From Gamsiella multidivaricata (taxonomy: Eukaryota; Mortierellomycota; Mortierellomycetes; Mortierellales; Mortierellaceae), in assembly GCF_025024155.1 (NCBI RefSeq), contig NW_026251751.1, positions 1 to 64,000 of the forward strand: 64,000 nt of DNA, written 5' to 3'. Of the stretch, positions 48,116 to 64,000 are shown piece by piece (position 1 is the stretch's first letter; each line of letters opens with the position of its first letter). The notes beneath the pieces are model-generated. The model was not told the DNA's origin, ran no database searches, and saw nothing but the letters and a program-made list of their open reading frames with translations. The translations under genes were made by a program, and so were the position numbers.

Positions 48116-51100
48116 ATGCAGTCAGATCATGCCTATCAGCTGCCGGTCAGCAATATCACGTATCACGTCTATAGCCCCGAGGATGAGCGAGCCAAGACCA
48201 TCTCTCGCCAGGCCTTCCAGCGGACCATGGACACCTATCATGAAAACGAGCACTTGGCTGATCTTTTCCAAGTGGAGCTCGATAAGCGCGAGAGACTAGC
48301 CCAGGAACGCAAGGACCGCGAGAAATCACTAAAGGTTCAGAACAAAAAGTCCTCGAAACGTTCCCAGCAGGGTCGCAGTCAAGATCGATCGCAACCTCAG
48401 CTGCCAGAGCGCCACTCTCTACGTCGACATCTGCGGAATTCGAGTGCCAATACTAGCAGTAATGGTACTGGTGAAAGGGGCAGAGATACAGCATCAGCCG
48501 ACGCTTCCTTGGGGGACAGGTCTTTTGGCAGCATGAAGCGCTCAAGGCGGATTTCAGACATAAGCAACAGCGATATTAGCGGCTACGGCGACGACGATAT
48601 GCGGTTACCAGGACCAGAACCAACGTCGACTCATCTCCAGTCGAGCTCATCATCTCGCCATGGCGGTCTCGCTATTCACCTCGCGCAATCGAACGAGCGT
48701 TCCTTGTCCAGCTCTCCAGCCCTTCCTTTCACGCCATCCCCACGGCTTACTCCATCGGATCCACGGAATCAGAACCAGACAGGTGGTGAATCAGGAACAG
48801 ATCTTTCTAAGCAATCACCGAATGAGCCGGGGCTCAACTCTTCCGCTTCCAGTCTGGCATCGTCTTTTGTTACCGCTTCGGCAATATCTCTGCCAGGACA
48901 GATGATTGCTGGACGAAGGAAGCGGAAGCAAGCGATACCCGTTCACCCTTCGGTAGTGGAACGCATTCCCGGCATAACGCTCAGGATCCAACGAGAGAAG
49001 CATGGGGACCAACTGCAGGTGGAGATTCTTAAGAACCTGGATGATTACAAGACGCAGCCGGATGGCGACAGCGGCGCGAATTTGGAACTTCAGCAGACGC
49101 AGGATATTCGTAAGGTCCAGGAGTCCATTGAGTCAGGTCGTCCAGGATACGCCTTTTTTCCAGTACCTTCATCTGGTTCAGACCTGCAACGGCTGGGCTC
49201 TCCGGACATTCCAGAATCTTCAGCGAATCACGGATATGGTAGCCCAGTTATATTGCCCTGGAACCAGTCCCTTTCATCCTCGCTGGCGTCGCTGACATGG
49301 GCGAGTTCGAATGCCGTTTCGGTAGAGTCCTTGGTTACGATGAATGATTTGATTGATGCCAGGTCCTTGCCGTTGTCGTGGGAGAACTTTTCGACAAGAG
49401 AATGCGTCGTGAACAAGGTGGTCGGTAAGCATGATAAGGACTTAAATATCCTCGAGGGGGTCGTACATGAGGCGATTGCAAGGCAGCAACATACCCTTCA
49501 ACAGCAACAGCAGCTGCATCAATTAAATCAGGAACGCGACCGTGAGTACAGCCCAGCGTCATCGCATACACAAAGAAGGATTTCGGGGGTATCGAATGGC
49601 TTCAGCAATGCAGCCGCAATTTCAGCCGGAACGGCGAGTCATCGAACATCCAAACCTATGGACGCGTCTTCATCAGCCACGAATCGCTCATTGCCAACAC
49701 GTGCGACCCGAAGCAGGGCGCATGGATCGGAAAGGACTAGTCATGGAGGAGGCAGTAATCTGGTGGCACATGAGGACATCGAGCTCGTGTTAAAGCAAAG
49801 GCGCAAGAGAAAGATGGAGGAGAGGAGACGGCTAGGCAGCAAGGCGAGCTCGAGGGAAGACGAGGATGAGGACGACGAGAGGCGTACACCACTGGAGGAC
49901 GAAGATGATGAAGAGGACGAGGGAAAGAGGCAGATCTTCGGAAGAGATCGAAAGAGGGAGGCTGGGCGCAAGATCCATAGAGACAAGACACAGAAGCCTC
50001 GTCCAACAGCGGCGTCGACAAAAGCATTAGCGAGAGCAAAAGTCGCCCCTGCTCGCTATCGCCATGAGCCTGCAGGATCCTGGGATGAGGATTCGTCGAG
50101 CGGGGAGGAGAGGGAGGACCATCGCGACACTACTTACGGGAAATCGATCCGCAGGAAACAAACCATGTCTGAGCCCAAGGTTGCAGAACAGATACATATT
50201 TCAGCACAGACGACCGCCACGACAACACCAAGCATGGTTTCGAAGACAAAGAAGTCTGTGGAGGAAAAGTCCGTCCCAGTAAACCATATGCGGACGAACC
50301 CCAACACGCCTGTTTCGGTAGCTGTATTATCGTCTGATGGTATTCGACGTAACAAGAAGGTCTGGTCGCGAGGCAAGAACACGAGGAAGGAGGACGAGGT
50401 TATTGATACAACCAGTGACGACAGCGGTTCTGGAGATGAGGGCATGGATGGGGACAGCAAGATGACGCTTGACAAGTTTGAGTCTCGTTCGACATCGCTT
50501 GAGGCACTGAATACGAACAGAAGGATATCTGTGGCTGCTACAATTCCGGTCACCAAGGCCTCACATCACACTACCAAGGCAGGGGTGACAAACCCATCCG
50601 CATCCAGCACTAATGCCTCGACCTCCTCGTCATTGCCGAGCGCTAGAGCTGGCCCCCAAGGGAGCACGAGCGACATGAATGAAGACGGCAAGTTCAGCAG
50701 CGGCAACAATGCCCCTCATCAGGAGTCTGGCGGTCGAACTCGTGCACGGGCCAGGTCGTTTTCGAGCACGATTGTGACCACTGACAAAACCAACTTTTTC
50801 GAATCTGCGCTGGACTATATCAGTCAGAAGAGACGTGAGACGCTAGCGAAAAAAAGGGCAGCACGTGCAGACGCCGAGGAGAAAGAGCGACTGGAACAGG
50901 AGCAGCTCGAGCAGCGTGAAAAGGAGGAAGAGGGGCGTCAGGAGGCCATAGCCCGACTCGAGCAGCAAGGCAAGGCACAAAAGATTGAAGCTAGCAATCT
51001 TCCCAAATCATCAAAGTCGTTGCCTGGGCGTGTCTTACGGAGAAGCAAGGTGGATGGGTCTGCGGTGGAGGACTCTGTTGATCCTGATTGCACCTCTTGT

Positions 51101-51418
51101 CGATTGGAGCTCTCTGCGGAAGACAAGGCCATGTGGAAGGCTGCACAGGAGACGGGCGAGATCCGGTTGCCGAGGACGTGGGGTACACATGCGATCCTTT
51201 GCGCGACATGCAAGCAGCAGTACTTGGATCACCATTCGCGATGCACAGCTTGCTTCTACGTGCCGGTGAGGGAAGAGATGGCCGCGTCAGGCGCCTCCTG
51301 CAGTCGATGCAAAGCTGGTACATGGTTAATGGAGGCTGTGCGTGATCCTCCTATTGCTGCTGTCGTGGCCGAGAGGAAGAATAATCGTCATAAGAACATA
51401 TCCGATGTATCGATGTAG
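48116..51418 (+). CDS. Large uncharacterised nuclear-type protein with C-terminal cysteine cluster
   Basis: Family not recognised. Intronless over 1,100 residues from the ATG at 48116; an in-frame TTG 27 bp upstream extends the frame but is not a credible start. The N-terminus looks conserved (YQLPVSNITYHVYSPEDERAK, then HLADLFQVELDKRERLAQERK coil). A short folded block lies near residue 260 (GRRKRKQAIPVHPSVVERIPGITLRI). The rest is Ser-rich with acidic/basic alternations, KRKR and RRKRKM clusters typical of nuclear localisation, and a Glu/Arg coiled coil (about residues 905-965). The last 115 residues contain four CxxC pairs (CTSC, CATC, CTAC, CSRC) spaced like a double zinc-binding module. 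Chromatin or transcription work is plausible but unproven. NDUFS8 starts 280 bp downstream. Confidence 0.8.
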   Translation: MQSDHAYQLPVSNITYHVYSPEDERAKTISRQAFQRTMDTYHENEHLADLFQVELDKRERLAQERKDREKSLKVQNKKSSKRSQQGRSQDRSQPQLPERHSLRRHLRNSSANTSSNGTGERGRDTASADASLGDRSFGSMKRSRRISDISNSDISGYGDDDMRLPGPEPTSTHLQSSSSSRHGGLAIHLAQSNERSLSSSPALPFTPSPRLTPSDPRNQNQTGGESGTDLSKQSPNEPGLNSSASSLASSFVTASAISLPGQMIAGRRKRKQAIPVHPSVVERIPGITLRIQREKHGDQLQVEILKNLDDYKTQPDGDSGANLELQQTQDIRKVQESIESGRPGYAFFPVPSSGSDLQRLGSPDIPESSANHGYGSPVILPWNQSLSSSLASLTWASSNAVSVESLVTMNDLIDARSLPLSWENFSTRECVVNKVVGKHDKDLNILEGVVHEAIARQQHTLQQQQQLHQLNQERDREYSPASSHTQRRISGVSNGFSNAAAISAGTASHRTSKPMDASSSATNRSLPTRATRSRAHGSERTSHGGGSNLVAHEDIELVLKQRRKRKMEERRRLGSKASSREDEDEDDERRTPLEDEDDEEDEGKRQIFGRDRKREAGRKIHRDKTQKPRPTAASTKALARAKVAPARYRHEPAGSWDEDSSSGEEREDHRDTTYGKSIRRKQTMSEPKVAEQIHISAQTTATTTPSMVSKTKKSVEEKSVPVNHMRTNPNTPVSVAVLSSDGIRRNKKVWSRGKNTRKEDEVIDTTSDDSGSGDEGMDGDSKMTLDKFESRSTSLEALNTNRRISVAATIPVTKASHHTTKAGVTNPSASSTNASTSSSLPSARAGPQGSTSDMNEDGKFSSGNNAPHQESGGRTRARARSFSSTIVTTDKTNFFESALDYISQKRRETLAKKRAARADAEEKERLEQEQLEQREKEEEGRQEAIARLEQQGKAQKIEASNLPKSSKSLPGRVLRRSKVDGSAVEDSVDPDCTSCRLELSAEDKAMWKAAQETGEIRLPRTWGTHAILCATCKQQYLDHHSRCTACFYVPVREEMAASGASCSRCKAGTWLMEAVRDPPIAAVVAERKNNRHKNISDVSM

Positions 51419-51697
51419 ATCTTCTTTCGATTAATTTGCGAAAAAAACGCGTGAACCTTGAACCTTGATAAAGTTTTTGGCGTGTAACCTTCCAACCCCC
51501 CTTTTTTCCCCTTCTCTTCGGGGCGCGAACTTGGGAACTGTGCAGTGCACAACAGCATTTGCGACCATAGTCATCTACCACCCGTCAGCACAACCCGACT
51601 GAGTTCGGAGATCTCTCGCCGTAGTGCCGAATGGGTCAGAGGTCGAACGCATGCACTTGCCATCAACCCATTCTTCCCCAAACATATACTCCACACC

Positions 51698-52739
51698 ATG
51701 CTCCGCCAGATTACTGTCAGGGCAACAACTACTCTTCCCCGAGGTACCGCAACCCTCCCTCCTACCGACTGCAACTCCCCGCACTCCTTCCGATTTCAAC
51801 ATAAATGACCTCGGAATTTATTTCCCCGATCCTGAATCACGGACTCTTTGCACCAGCGCTTGCTGGACCCAATGGAACACTATCACATCAAGATTGACTC
51901 GCCCTTTCCTTTCTATCTGGATACCTCCTATCTCTTATTAGTCTCGTCTCGAGTCCTTGCCCCCTCTATGCTCACAATTCCAATGCGTTCGCTCCACGTC
52001 TCGTCCGTTACGCCGGCACAGAACACGAACGATTACCGAGCGAATCGGGAAATGTTCCCAGAGGATGATCATTCGACCCGATTCGCGCCCGGTCAGGCAC
52101 CTAGCACGTTAGACAAGGCGTCCCAGTCTTTGCTGTTGACGGAGCTCGTGCGCGGCATGTGGGTTGTTCTCGAGTCGTTCTTCCGACCCCCTTATACGCT
52201 GATGTATCCTTTTGAGAAGGGTGCGCTCAGCCCACGGTTCAGGGGCGAGCATGCATTGAGACGCTATCCTTCAGGTAATTGAACTGTCAGTATTGTTTTG
52301 TCTTTGATGTTGAAGTACGGAGATTAGGGCCACGAGGTCATTCTGGTCTAGAACTCCACCATGATATCCTTCATTATACGTGCATTAACAAACTAACCGA
52401 ACATTGTATGATCTGCAACACATAGGCGAAGAGCGTTGTATTGCATGCAAGCTGTGCGAAGCTATCTGCCCTGCACAGGCGATCACGATCGAGGCAGAGC
52501 CCCGCGAGGACGGATCGCGTCGCACGACCCGTTACGATATTGATATGACTAAATGTATCTACTGTGGTTTCTGTCAGGAGGCCTGCCCTGTGGATGCGAT
52601 TGTCGAGGGTCCGAACTATGAGTACGCGACCGAGACGCACGAGGAGCTGTTATATAATAAGGAGAAGCTATTGGCGAACGGTGATAAGTGGGAGGTCGAG
52701 CTGGCACGAAACCTCGAGGCTGATCATCTATACCGTTAA
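51698..52739 (+). CDS. NDUFS8: NADH:ubiquinone oxidoreductase 23-kDa (TYKY) iron-sulfur subunit
   Basis: Complex I hydrophilic-arm subunit that carries clusters N6a and N6b and passes electrons toward N2. Exons 51698-51743, 51942-52274 and 52426-52739 join in phase to 230 residues. The N-terminus ([15 protein letters not shown]) is a mitochondrial presequence. The mature part has the helix [26 protein letters not shown] and [20 protein letters not shown]. Two complete 4Fe-4S motifs follow, [12 protein letters not shown] and [12 protein letters not shown]. The end is ...[12 protein letters not shown], as in orthologues. Length and order are normal, and intron 1 falls within the targeting region. 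Confidence 0.97.
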
Positions 52740-53763
52740 CACGATGAAATTGCACGGGACAGAAAATGGGACGTGGCGGATATGAACAACAAAGCTGTTG
52801 GATTGTTTTGGGCTGGAAGATGGAAGTTAGTTTGCAGTTTTCCTTTTTCTCCTAACCTAATAATACATTACTAGTGAACACAAATGAGAAGATTGAAATG
52901 AATAGCAAAACATATGAATGTGTAGATGCGATTCGAAGATACGCGCGGAGTAAATTATATCGAGCAAATTGTGCGAATACTTGAACGGTACGTTCAGGCG
53001 CGCTTATGGTGTTGTTGGAAAACGCGCGCCAAGAGCCGTGCTATTAGCTATCGTATACAGGGTGCTGAGATGAAGTAGATGGGGATGGATATCCAAGTTG
53101 CCCTCTAAATTGTTGGCGTATCATATTTTACGAAAGCGCATTGAGTGTGTAAAGGAGGCCCCCTTTTGCTTTGCCTTATGAATGATACAATGCCCCTCTG
53201 GATCGTACATCACACGAGAGTTCGACATGGAAGGCATAATGAAATATATGAAATAATTTTTTGGTCCGCAGCCTTTTCTTGACGAAGATCACGTTGATAT
53301 GATTCGATTCAGTGGTATAGTAACGCCTTGCAGCGTAAATATACCCCTTATATTTCTCTTGACCAGGCATGCCATTCTACTACCATTAGTATCTAGCACT
53401 GATCTAGCCACCAATGAACATTAAGACAAGAATGGAGCTGCAGGTTTACTGGTGCAAGGTTCCAAGCTTTTTATTACAAACTAACTATGGTGGACATTCA
53501 TTTTAAAACTCTACGTTGAACAACAAAAATTAAACAGGATAAAGAAAAAGAGAATGAAAGACATGGCGGTAGCGTGCCGGGTAGGAGAAGAGAGAAGCTC
53601 AGAGCGAAATAATTGGTCTGATAAAAATGATAATTAATACCTCTTAGCAACTCAGTCCTTCCATCTTTCCTTCTCTCCTTCTCCTTTTTCATTGTTCTTT
53701 TTCTTTTTTTGACGTCCTCTTCTTGGAGCTATTCTTGCTTGCTTATGCACGTGGCGTTCTCGT
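52740..53763. other. Intergenic
   Basis: 3' flanks of two convergent genes. AT-rich, with only short ORFs; nothing recognised. Confidence 0.55.
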
Positions 53764-54069
53764 TTAGAGAGCGGCGGCCAAGGCAAATCCGAGACCAGCA
53801 ACGACGGCGACAGAGTTAACCACAACATTATTTCCAGCCGAAGGCTTCGTGGTCGTGGGCGCGGGGGTTACCGGAGTCGTGGTAACGGGGACTACCGGAG
53901 TCGTGGTAGCGCTGGTCTTGGGAGGAAGCGGGGACGAGGCCGAGCTAATGGCCGAGGTGGTGGTCTTGGCTGCCGTAGTGGTGGTGGTGGTGGTGGTAGT
54001 CGTAGGATCCGCGGCCATGGCACCGGCGGCCAAGGCAAGAGCGGCAACGACAATGGTGGAAAACTTCAT
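53764..54069 (-). CDS. Small Thr/Ser-rich GPI-type cell-wall protein
   Basis: 101 residues, intronless. A signal peptide (MKFSTIVVAALALAAGAMAA) is followed by a run of about ten Thr, Ser/Thr/Pro-rich repeats (TTTPVTPAPTTTKPSAG), and a C-terminal hydrophobic tail (VNSVAVVAGLGFALAAAL) preceded by small residues (SAGNN) that suit a GPI attachment site. This is the layout of O-glycosylated fungal wall or membrane proteins; the exact function is unknown. An in-frame upstream start at 54330 was rejected because a TATA box lies between the two and the ATG at 54069 opens the signal peptide. Confidence 0.82.
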   Translation of the reverse strand: MKFSTIVVAALALAAGAMAADPTTTTTTTTTTAAKTTTSAISSASSPLPPKTSATTTPVVPVTTTPVTPAPTTTKPSAGNNVVVNSVAVVAGLGFALAAAL

Positions 54070-55720
54070 GGTTGAGAATAAGATAAAAGGAGATTGAGTG
54101 TAGAGGTTTGAGGGCTTCTTGGGGCTTGGAATGGAGTTATATTGGCTGATGATGACGATGGTGAGAAGGAAGAAAAAGAGGAGGATGAGTGCTTGGTCTT
54201 TATAGCTGCGAGATAATCTTTCTTCCCCAAGTCGCGCTGCTGTTCTGGAAAAAAAGAATCCAGGATGATTGGTCACTGTAAGACAGTAGAAGAGCAACGC
54301 GGGCCAAGTAAAATCTATGTAGAACAGCATCTCATTGTTGGGTTGGCGTTCATTGGTTTAATGGCTCCTTTCTGACGCGAAACTATATTGCGCCCTTCCC
54401 TTTGCATCCTTTACTTTTACTTTACGTGCAAGCCTTCACTTCGCAGGTACTTTTTTTCTCGTGAAGATATGAGTCAATGAATCCATAAAATCGTAGGAAA
54501 TTGTTGCATCGTATGGACATGTTTTTTTCGCTCTACGCCGAGTCCCGAGCCATGAGGAATATGTATGGATTGTCCAGGCTGTTAAACTTTTGACATCTCC
54601 CCTCGCCCTAGGATTCTATTCCACAAATATCCGCTACTACAGACACGTATAGAAATTATTGTACAAAGGCCTGTACACGTTACACCATGTTTATAACCCT
54701 TATTTCCTTCAAAGGCGTAATGAAGAATTGGGCTGTCGCGGTATTTTTACTATAAAGAACCAAAGAATCAGGGGGGCGTGAATCGAACCTCTGGCGCTCC
54801 AAAAGAACGGTATTCGCCCTCGCGTCCCTTCCATCTGTCTGTCCCTTGCCCGAGAATATCCCTCAAGCTCATAAGAGATATCCATAATGGCATGGCATTG
54901 GTCCAACTGAAGCCATTCAATCGTGCCTTTATGGGAATCCCTAGTAAAACTCAATTAACTTGGGCTGTTGTATCCTGGACTTATGCAGGTCTATTAGAAC
55001 TTTCTGTTCGTTCAATTTCAGGTAAACGCCCTCATTTGTGTCCACTTTCCTTTTCTTCCTTTACGCCCTCTCTTCTGTCCACCAGGGTATCCACGGTTAC
55101 GGAGAGGCATCTGCCCCTGTCCCTATCCCTGAGATGTGAGCATTCCGTCCCCAAAAACATACCAAGCTCCAAGGTTCAGAGGGCGAAACGAATTAGCACA
55201 GCACAGCACATTCGCATAACCAATTAAAATTGTCCTACAACCTAAAATTAGGGACCTTGAAAATCATCAAACTAAATAACATATGCTCGTCGCCTTATAT
55301 TTCTCTATTTTTCTTCATTGGACCGATTAGCAATTGAAAGAGGATGATTAGCCTGAAACCGTCCGATACCCTTATGATTCCCTTCGTTAGCCTCTATCAG
55401 CTTAGAAGACAATATGACAGAGACAGAGGATGTGTCAAGCTTATGGTTCAATAAGCAGGGTCTATTTCATGCGTACAAACAAAAGATTCGATTTCTAATA
55501 TCATAAAGCCATAGTGAAATTTAGTCATCTCACAGAACGGCAGAAACGCAAAACACGACAGTCCAGAGCTGAAGGACGGTGCGAGAAAGCAAATACATCC
55601 AGAGACAGATCAAAATATCAATCATGCCCAGAAGAATGTCGCTCTGCACCGATGCTCGTAACAGCCAAGACTGACAGCGATACGTCTGATGGAGGGAAAG
55701 AGTGCCCACAAAGTACTCTA
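54070..55720. other. Intergenic, left of the inverted-repeat element
   Basis: It contains the TATA-like box of the small secreted-protein gene at 54198-54204. A 149-codon plus-strand ORF at 54778-55227 has no recognisable domain and is not called. No tRNA fold survives inspection. Confidence 0.5.
54198..54204 (-). promoter_or_regulatory. TATA box of the small secreted-protein gene
   Basis: TATAAAG on the minus strand, about 130 bp upstream of the ATG at 54069. Confidence 0.5.
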
Positions 55721-55783
55721 CAGTGCAAATCCTTTATAGTGGAAAATTTTTCCCTTGTAGAGGAGGAAATGGTTTTTAGTATT
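55721..55783 (+). repeat. Left terminal inverted repeat
   Basis: 63 bp beginning CAGTGCAAATCC, matching the right repeat at 62 of 63 positions. Confidence 0.9.
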
Positions 55784-55910
55784 TGAGCTTGGCGTCGTGA
55801 CACTTGAGGATGAAGTAACATGCCTTCAACAGGAGCTCGAACAAAAATACGCGAACAACAAGGACGCCATTTCTTAGCAAAAGGACATTTCCGTCCTCAA
55901 CTACCTCAGT

Positions 55911-56411
55911 ATGTGCGACGGCGATGGACTTTCAGAGTCGATTCATGAAGCTGCGATGAGCGTCATAAACAGCGAAGAATTCAGGCACGTTTTCAATCAG
56001 CACCAGGAGAGCGACTTTATTGAGGAGGATGAAATCGATGATGATGATGATGATTTGGATGACGATTATGTGATTCCACCGAAGCGGAAGGTGAACAGAA
56101 TCCTTTTTACTCTTCGTTCTCGCGACGTTACAAGAATTGAAGAATGCTCATCGTCTGATGCAAGCCCACAGAAAAAGAGGCCGTCTGACATGTCGGCTAT
56201 CTGGCGGACTATCAATGAAGCAACGTCCATGTTCCGTGGACGCCATGACCCCGTATCTATCGAATCTATGCGCGTGCTTTCTCACCTAGCTTCCGACGCG
56301 GAAACCGCTCTGGACCGAATCCAATTGCTGGCGTATAAGGCACATAAGGCAGACGATGAGGAGGTTTATGAGCAGGAGGAGGAGGAGGAGGAGGAGAATG
56401 GCAATTTATAA
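55911..56411 (+). CDS. ORF inside the inverted-repeat element (transposase-tail-like or cargo)
   Basis: 166 residues from the ATG at 55911. It is highly acidic in the middle (DEIDDDDDDLDDDY) followed by a basic PPKRK motif, then a helical C-terminal part (MSAIWRTINEATSMF, SIESMRVLSHLASDAETALDRIQLL) and a poly-Glu end. The same frame runs upstream through one TAG into a coil-like stretch (TLEDEVTCLQQELEQKYANNKD). The acidic tail plus helix is compatible with the C-terminal tail of a pogo/Tigger-like transposase, but no DDE motif is present. It is most likely a relic of a deleted transposase; a small host-derived cargo protein cannot be excluded. Confidence 0.5.
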   Translation: MCDGDGLSESIHEAAMSVINSEEFRHVFNQHQESDFIEEDEIDDDDDDLDDDYVIPPKRKVNRILFTLRSRDVTRIEECSSSDASPQKKRPSDMSAIWRTINEATSMFRGRHDPVSIESMRVLSHLASDAETALDRIQLLAYKAHKADDEEVYEQEEEEEEENGNL

Positions 56412-56473
56412 ATTTTGTAAACAGATATATTCATATCAGAATATATGTTGGCATATATTTTTGAATCAAACTG

Positions 56474-56536
56474 AATACTAAAAACCATTTCCTCCTCTAC
56501 AAGGGAAAAAATTTCCACTATAAAGGATTTGCACTG
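56474..56536 (-). repeat. Right terminal inverted repeat
   Basis: Reverse complement of the left repeat with one mismatch inside the A/T run, followed by TA. Confidence 0.9.
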
Positions 56537-56538
56537 TA

Positions 56539-57831
56539 CATGCTTACGCAATTTGGCCTGGTCATCGAAGTGTCTCCAATTATCGACTATTCAATAGCAA
56601 AATACACTGCGCCCTCGCTCCTCAGTTACACTATGAAGAGCAATATACCATGCCCACACACCTTCGACTTTACCTTCGACTTTACCTTCAACAACTCTTC
56701 TTTTGGACCCATCCACATTCCCGCGTAGTGCTCTTCATCTTCTCAATCTCTTGAACCTTAGCATTTATCTATTTTCCAACAATGTCAAATCTGTCAGCTC
56801 AGTACCCTCAACGCCGCCTGCGCCACTGCTTTACCAAGTAATGACTCATAACTCGTGCCTATGAAGCAGTCTTCCCGTCCATGGCCTCCAGCAGCGAACG
56901 TCAACGACGAACGCTTATGATGGAGTCCCATTACGTTCACTACGGAGCTGGAGCTAACCTGGTGTCCTGTGCCATTGTAAAAATCGCTGCGGTATTATCA
57001 CCCAGTGTCGTCGGCATCAGCACCCTCTACCGTGCAAGCACCCACATCGGTGCCCGGATCTATATTTTCTTTGGTGCACACGCTGCAACTGCAGCTATAT
57101 TTTATACATATCGAATTCGAAAGATGTCCGGCACGTTGACTGCTGTCTGAAGACGGTGCCTGAGTGCAGCCTATCAAATAAATAGGTGAAGTTGGCATCG
57201 GTATGGGTTCGCGCTTGGGAGATCACTCGAAGAGGGGCGGTGAGAAGATGTGAGGGGGGCATAGGCGCTACTGATGACCGATGAATATCGTTCGTCCAAA
57301 ACATGCATCTTTTGCTTTCGCTAGGTCCATCATGCGAAATCAAGGTTGCAAACGTTCACTGGACAGTCGAATGCATCAATTCAGACTGTCTGTCATCCCA
57401 ATGCGAATATGTCATCAAAGCCCGCGACTCGCACGCCACTGTCACAATCGCTATCATAGGGGCCTCGGCTCCTACGGAGTCCAACCGCACCTATCTCGCG
57501 CCTTTTCCTCGAAAAAACTCCCCGTTCTAGTGCTGTCAGCTTCACCATTACTGCCAGTCAGCAAGCACTGGAGGCATCTTCAAGGCAAAAAACGATGCCA
57601 TGGAGGCTCCCAGAGTGAAGTGGGGATTATGATACGATAAAAACGAATATGGAAAGGATGTTTCAGCGCTCTGATAGTTTATATTACATTTTGACACATA
57701 TAGCGCTCTAACATGCTCGCATGTAAGACTACCTTATCATATTATTAAGTACTGATAATAATATTAAACAAAAATAAACGCAGGTTCTATCTTGTTATCT
57801 TGTAGTAGTTGTAGTTAGTTATTGGGCCATC
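56539..57831. other. Intergenic with two small doubtful ORFs
   Basis: An 89-codon ORF (56881-57150) has a hydrophobic middle (ANLVSCAIVKIAAVLSPSVVGIS) and a 75-codon ORF (57303-57530) is cysteine-containing. They might belong to one spliced gene, but no junction joins them convincingly. Called as no supported gene. Confidence 0.4.

Positions 57832-64000
<6,169 letters not shown>

Larger units (their letters stand above)
55721..56536. mobile_element. TA-flanked terminal-inverted-repeat DNA transposon, non-autonomous (Tc1/mariner/pogo type)
   Basis: An 816-bp unit bounded by inverted repeats of 63 bp at 55721-55783 and 56474-56536 that differ at one base. Each outer edge begins CAGTGCAAATCC and is flanked by TA (55719-55720 and 56537-56538), the target duplication of Tc1/mariner/pogo elements. 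The inside holds one reading frame, open from the left repeat to 56411 apart from a single TAG at 55875-55877. It is too short for a full transposase (about 350-550 residues), so this looks like an internally deleted copy. The near-identical repeats suggest a fairly recent insertion. Confidence 0.85.

Noticed and set aside
54070..54330. N-terminal extension of the small secreted protein
   Set aside because: It places a TATA box inside the coding region and buries a clear signal peptide that begins at 54069.
54771..54850. tRNA-like T-loop motif (GGTTCGATTC on the minus strand)
   Set aside because: The flanking bases do not pair as a T stem, and no D arm, anticodon arm or acceptor stem can be formed.
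56881..57530. Possible small membrane-protein gene of two exons
   Set aside because: No donor/acceptor pair joins the two ORFs with a convincing reading, and neither matches a family.

Overview
The window is nuclear DNA from a filamentous fungus. Genes sit on both strands and are cut by many short introns (about 55-300 bp, GT-AG). Promoters and UTRs are rich in homopolymers and microsatellites, and the gene set is eukaryotic housekeeping: RRP12, TOR, calnexin, a complex I subunit and a CHD remodeler. The tandem arrestin-like genes, the kelch receptor-like protein and a CHD6-9-type remodeler fit an early-diverging fungus (Mucoromycota, possibly Mortierellomycotina). That placement is inference; no marker here fixes it.

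Layout. 1-3085 (-): RRP12, 3' end off the window. 4448-13265 (-): a complete TOR kinase. 14597-16237 (+): a GPR1/FUN34/YaaH acetate-transporter-family gene, convergent with a two-hotdog acyl-CoA thioesterase (16456-18857, -). 19949-22049 (+): calnexin. 22476-24014 (-): arrestin-like gene A. 26021-28523 (+) and 29680-31032 (+): two uncharacterised genes. 31411-34508 (-): secreted kelch protein with one membrane span. 37126-39154 (+): membrane-anchored alpha/beta hydrolase. 39496-40801 (+): arrestin-like gene B, followed by a broken third arrestin copy (41510-42405). 42406-48115: gene-poor. 48116-51418 (+): 1100-aa basic protein with a C-terminal cysteine cluster. 51698-52739 (+): complex I 23-kDa subunit. 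53764-54069 (-): small Thr-rich GPI-type secreted protein. 55721-56536: a TA-flanked terminal-inverted-repeat transposon with a decayed ORF. 57832-64000 (-): CHD-family chromatin remodeler, 5' end off the window.

There is no operon-like or cluster logic. The genes serve general growth: ribosome biogenesis (RRP12) beside its main growth regulator (TOR), carbon and lipid metabolism, ER folding, respiration and chromatin. The strongest anomaly is in TOR. The rapamycin/FKBP12 contact surface of its FRB domain is substituted at most key positions, including the two classic resistance positions, while the kinase core is intact. Second is the inverted-repeat transposon, and third the arrestin-like family with two intact genes and one pseudogene within 20 kb.

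Exon boundaries were read by eye from splice motifs plus reading-frame and family continuity. Those given to the base were checked for phase; 'about' marks those that were not.
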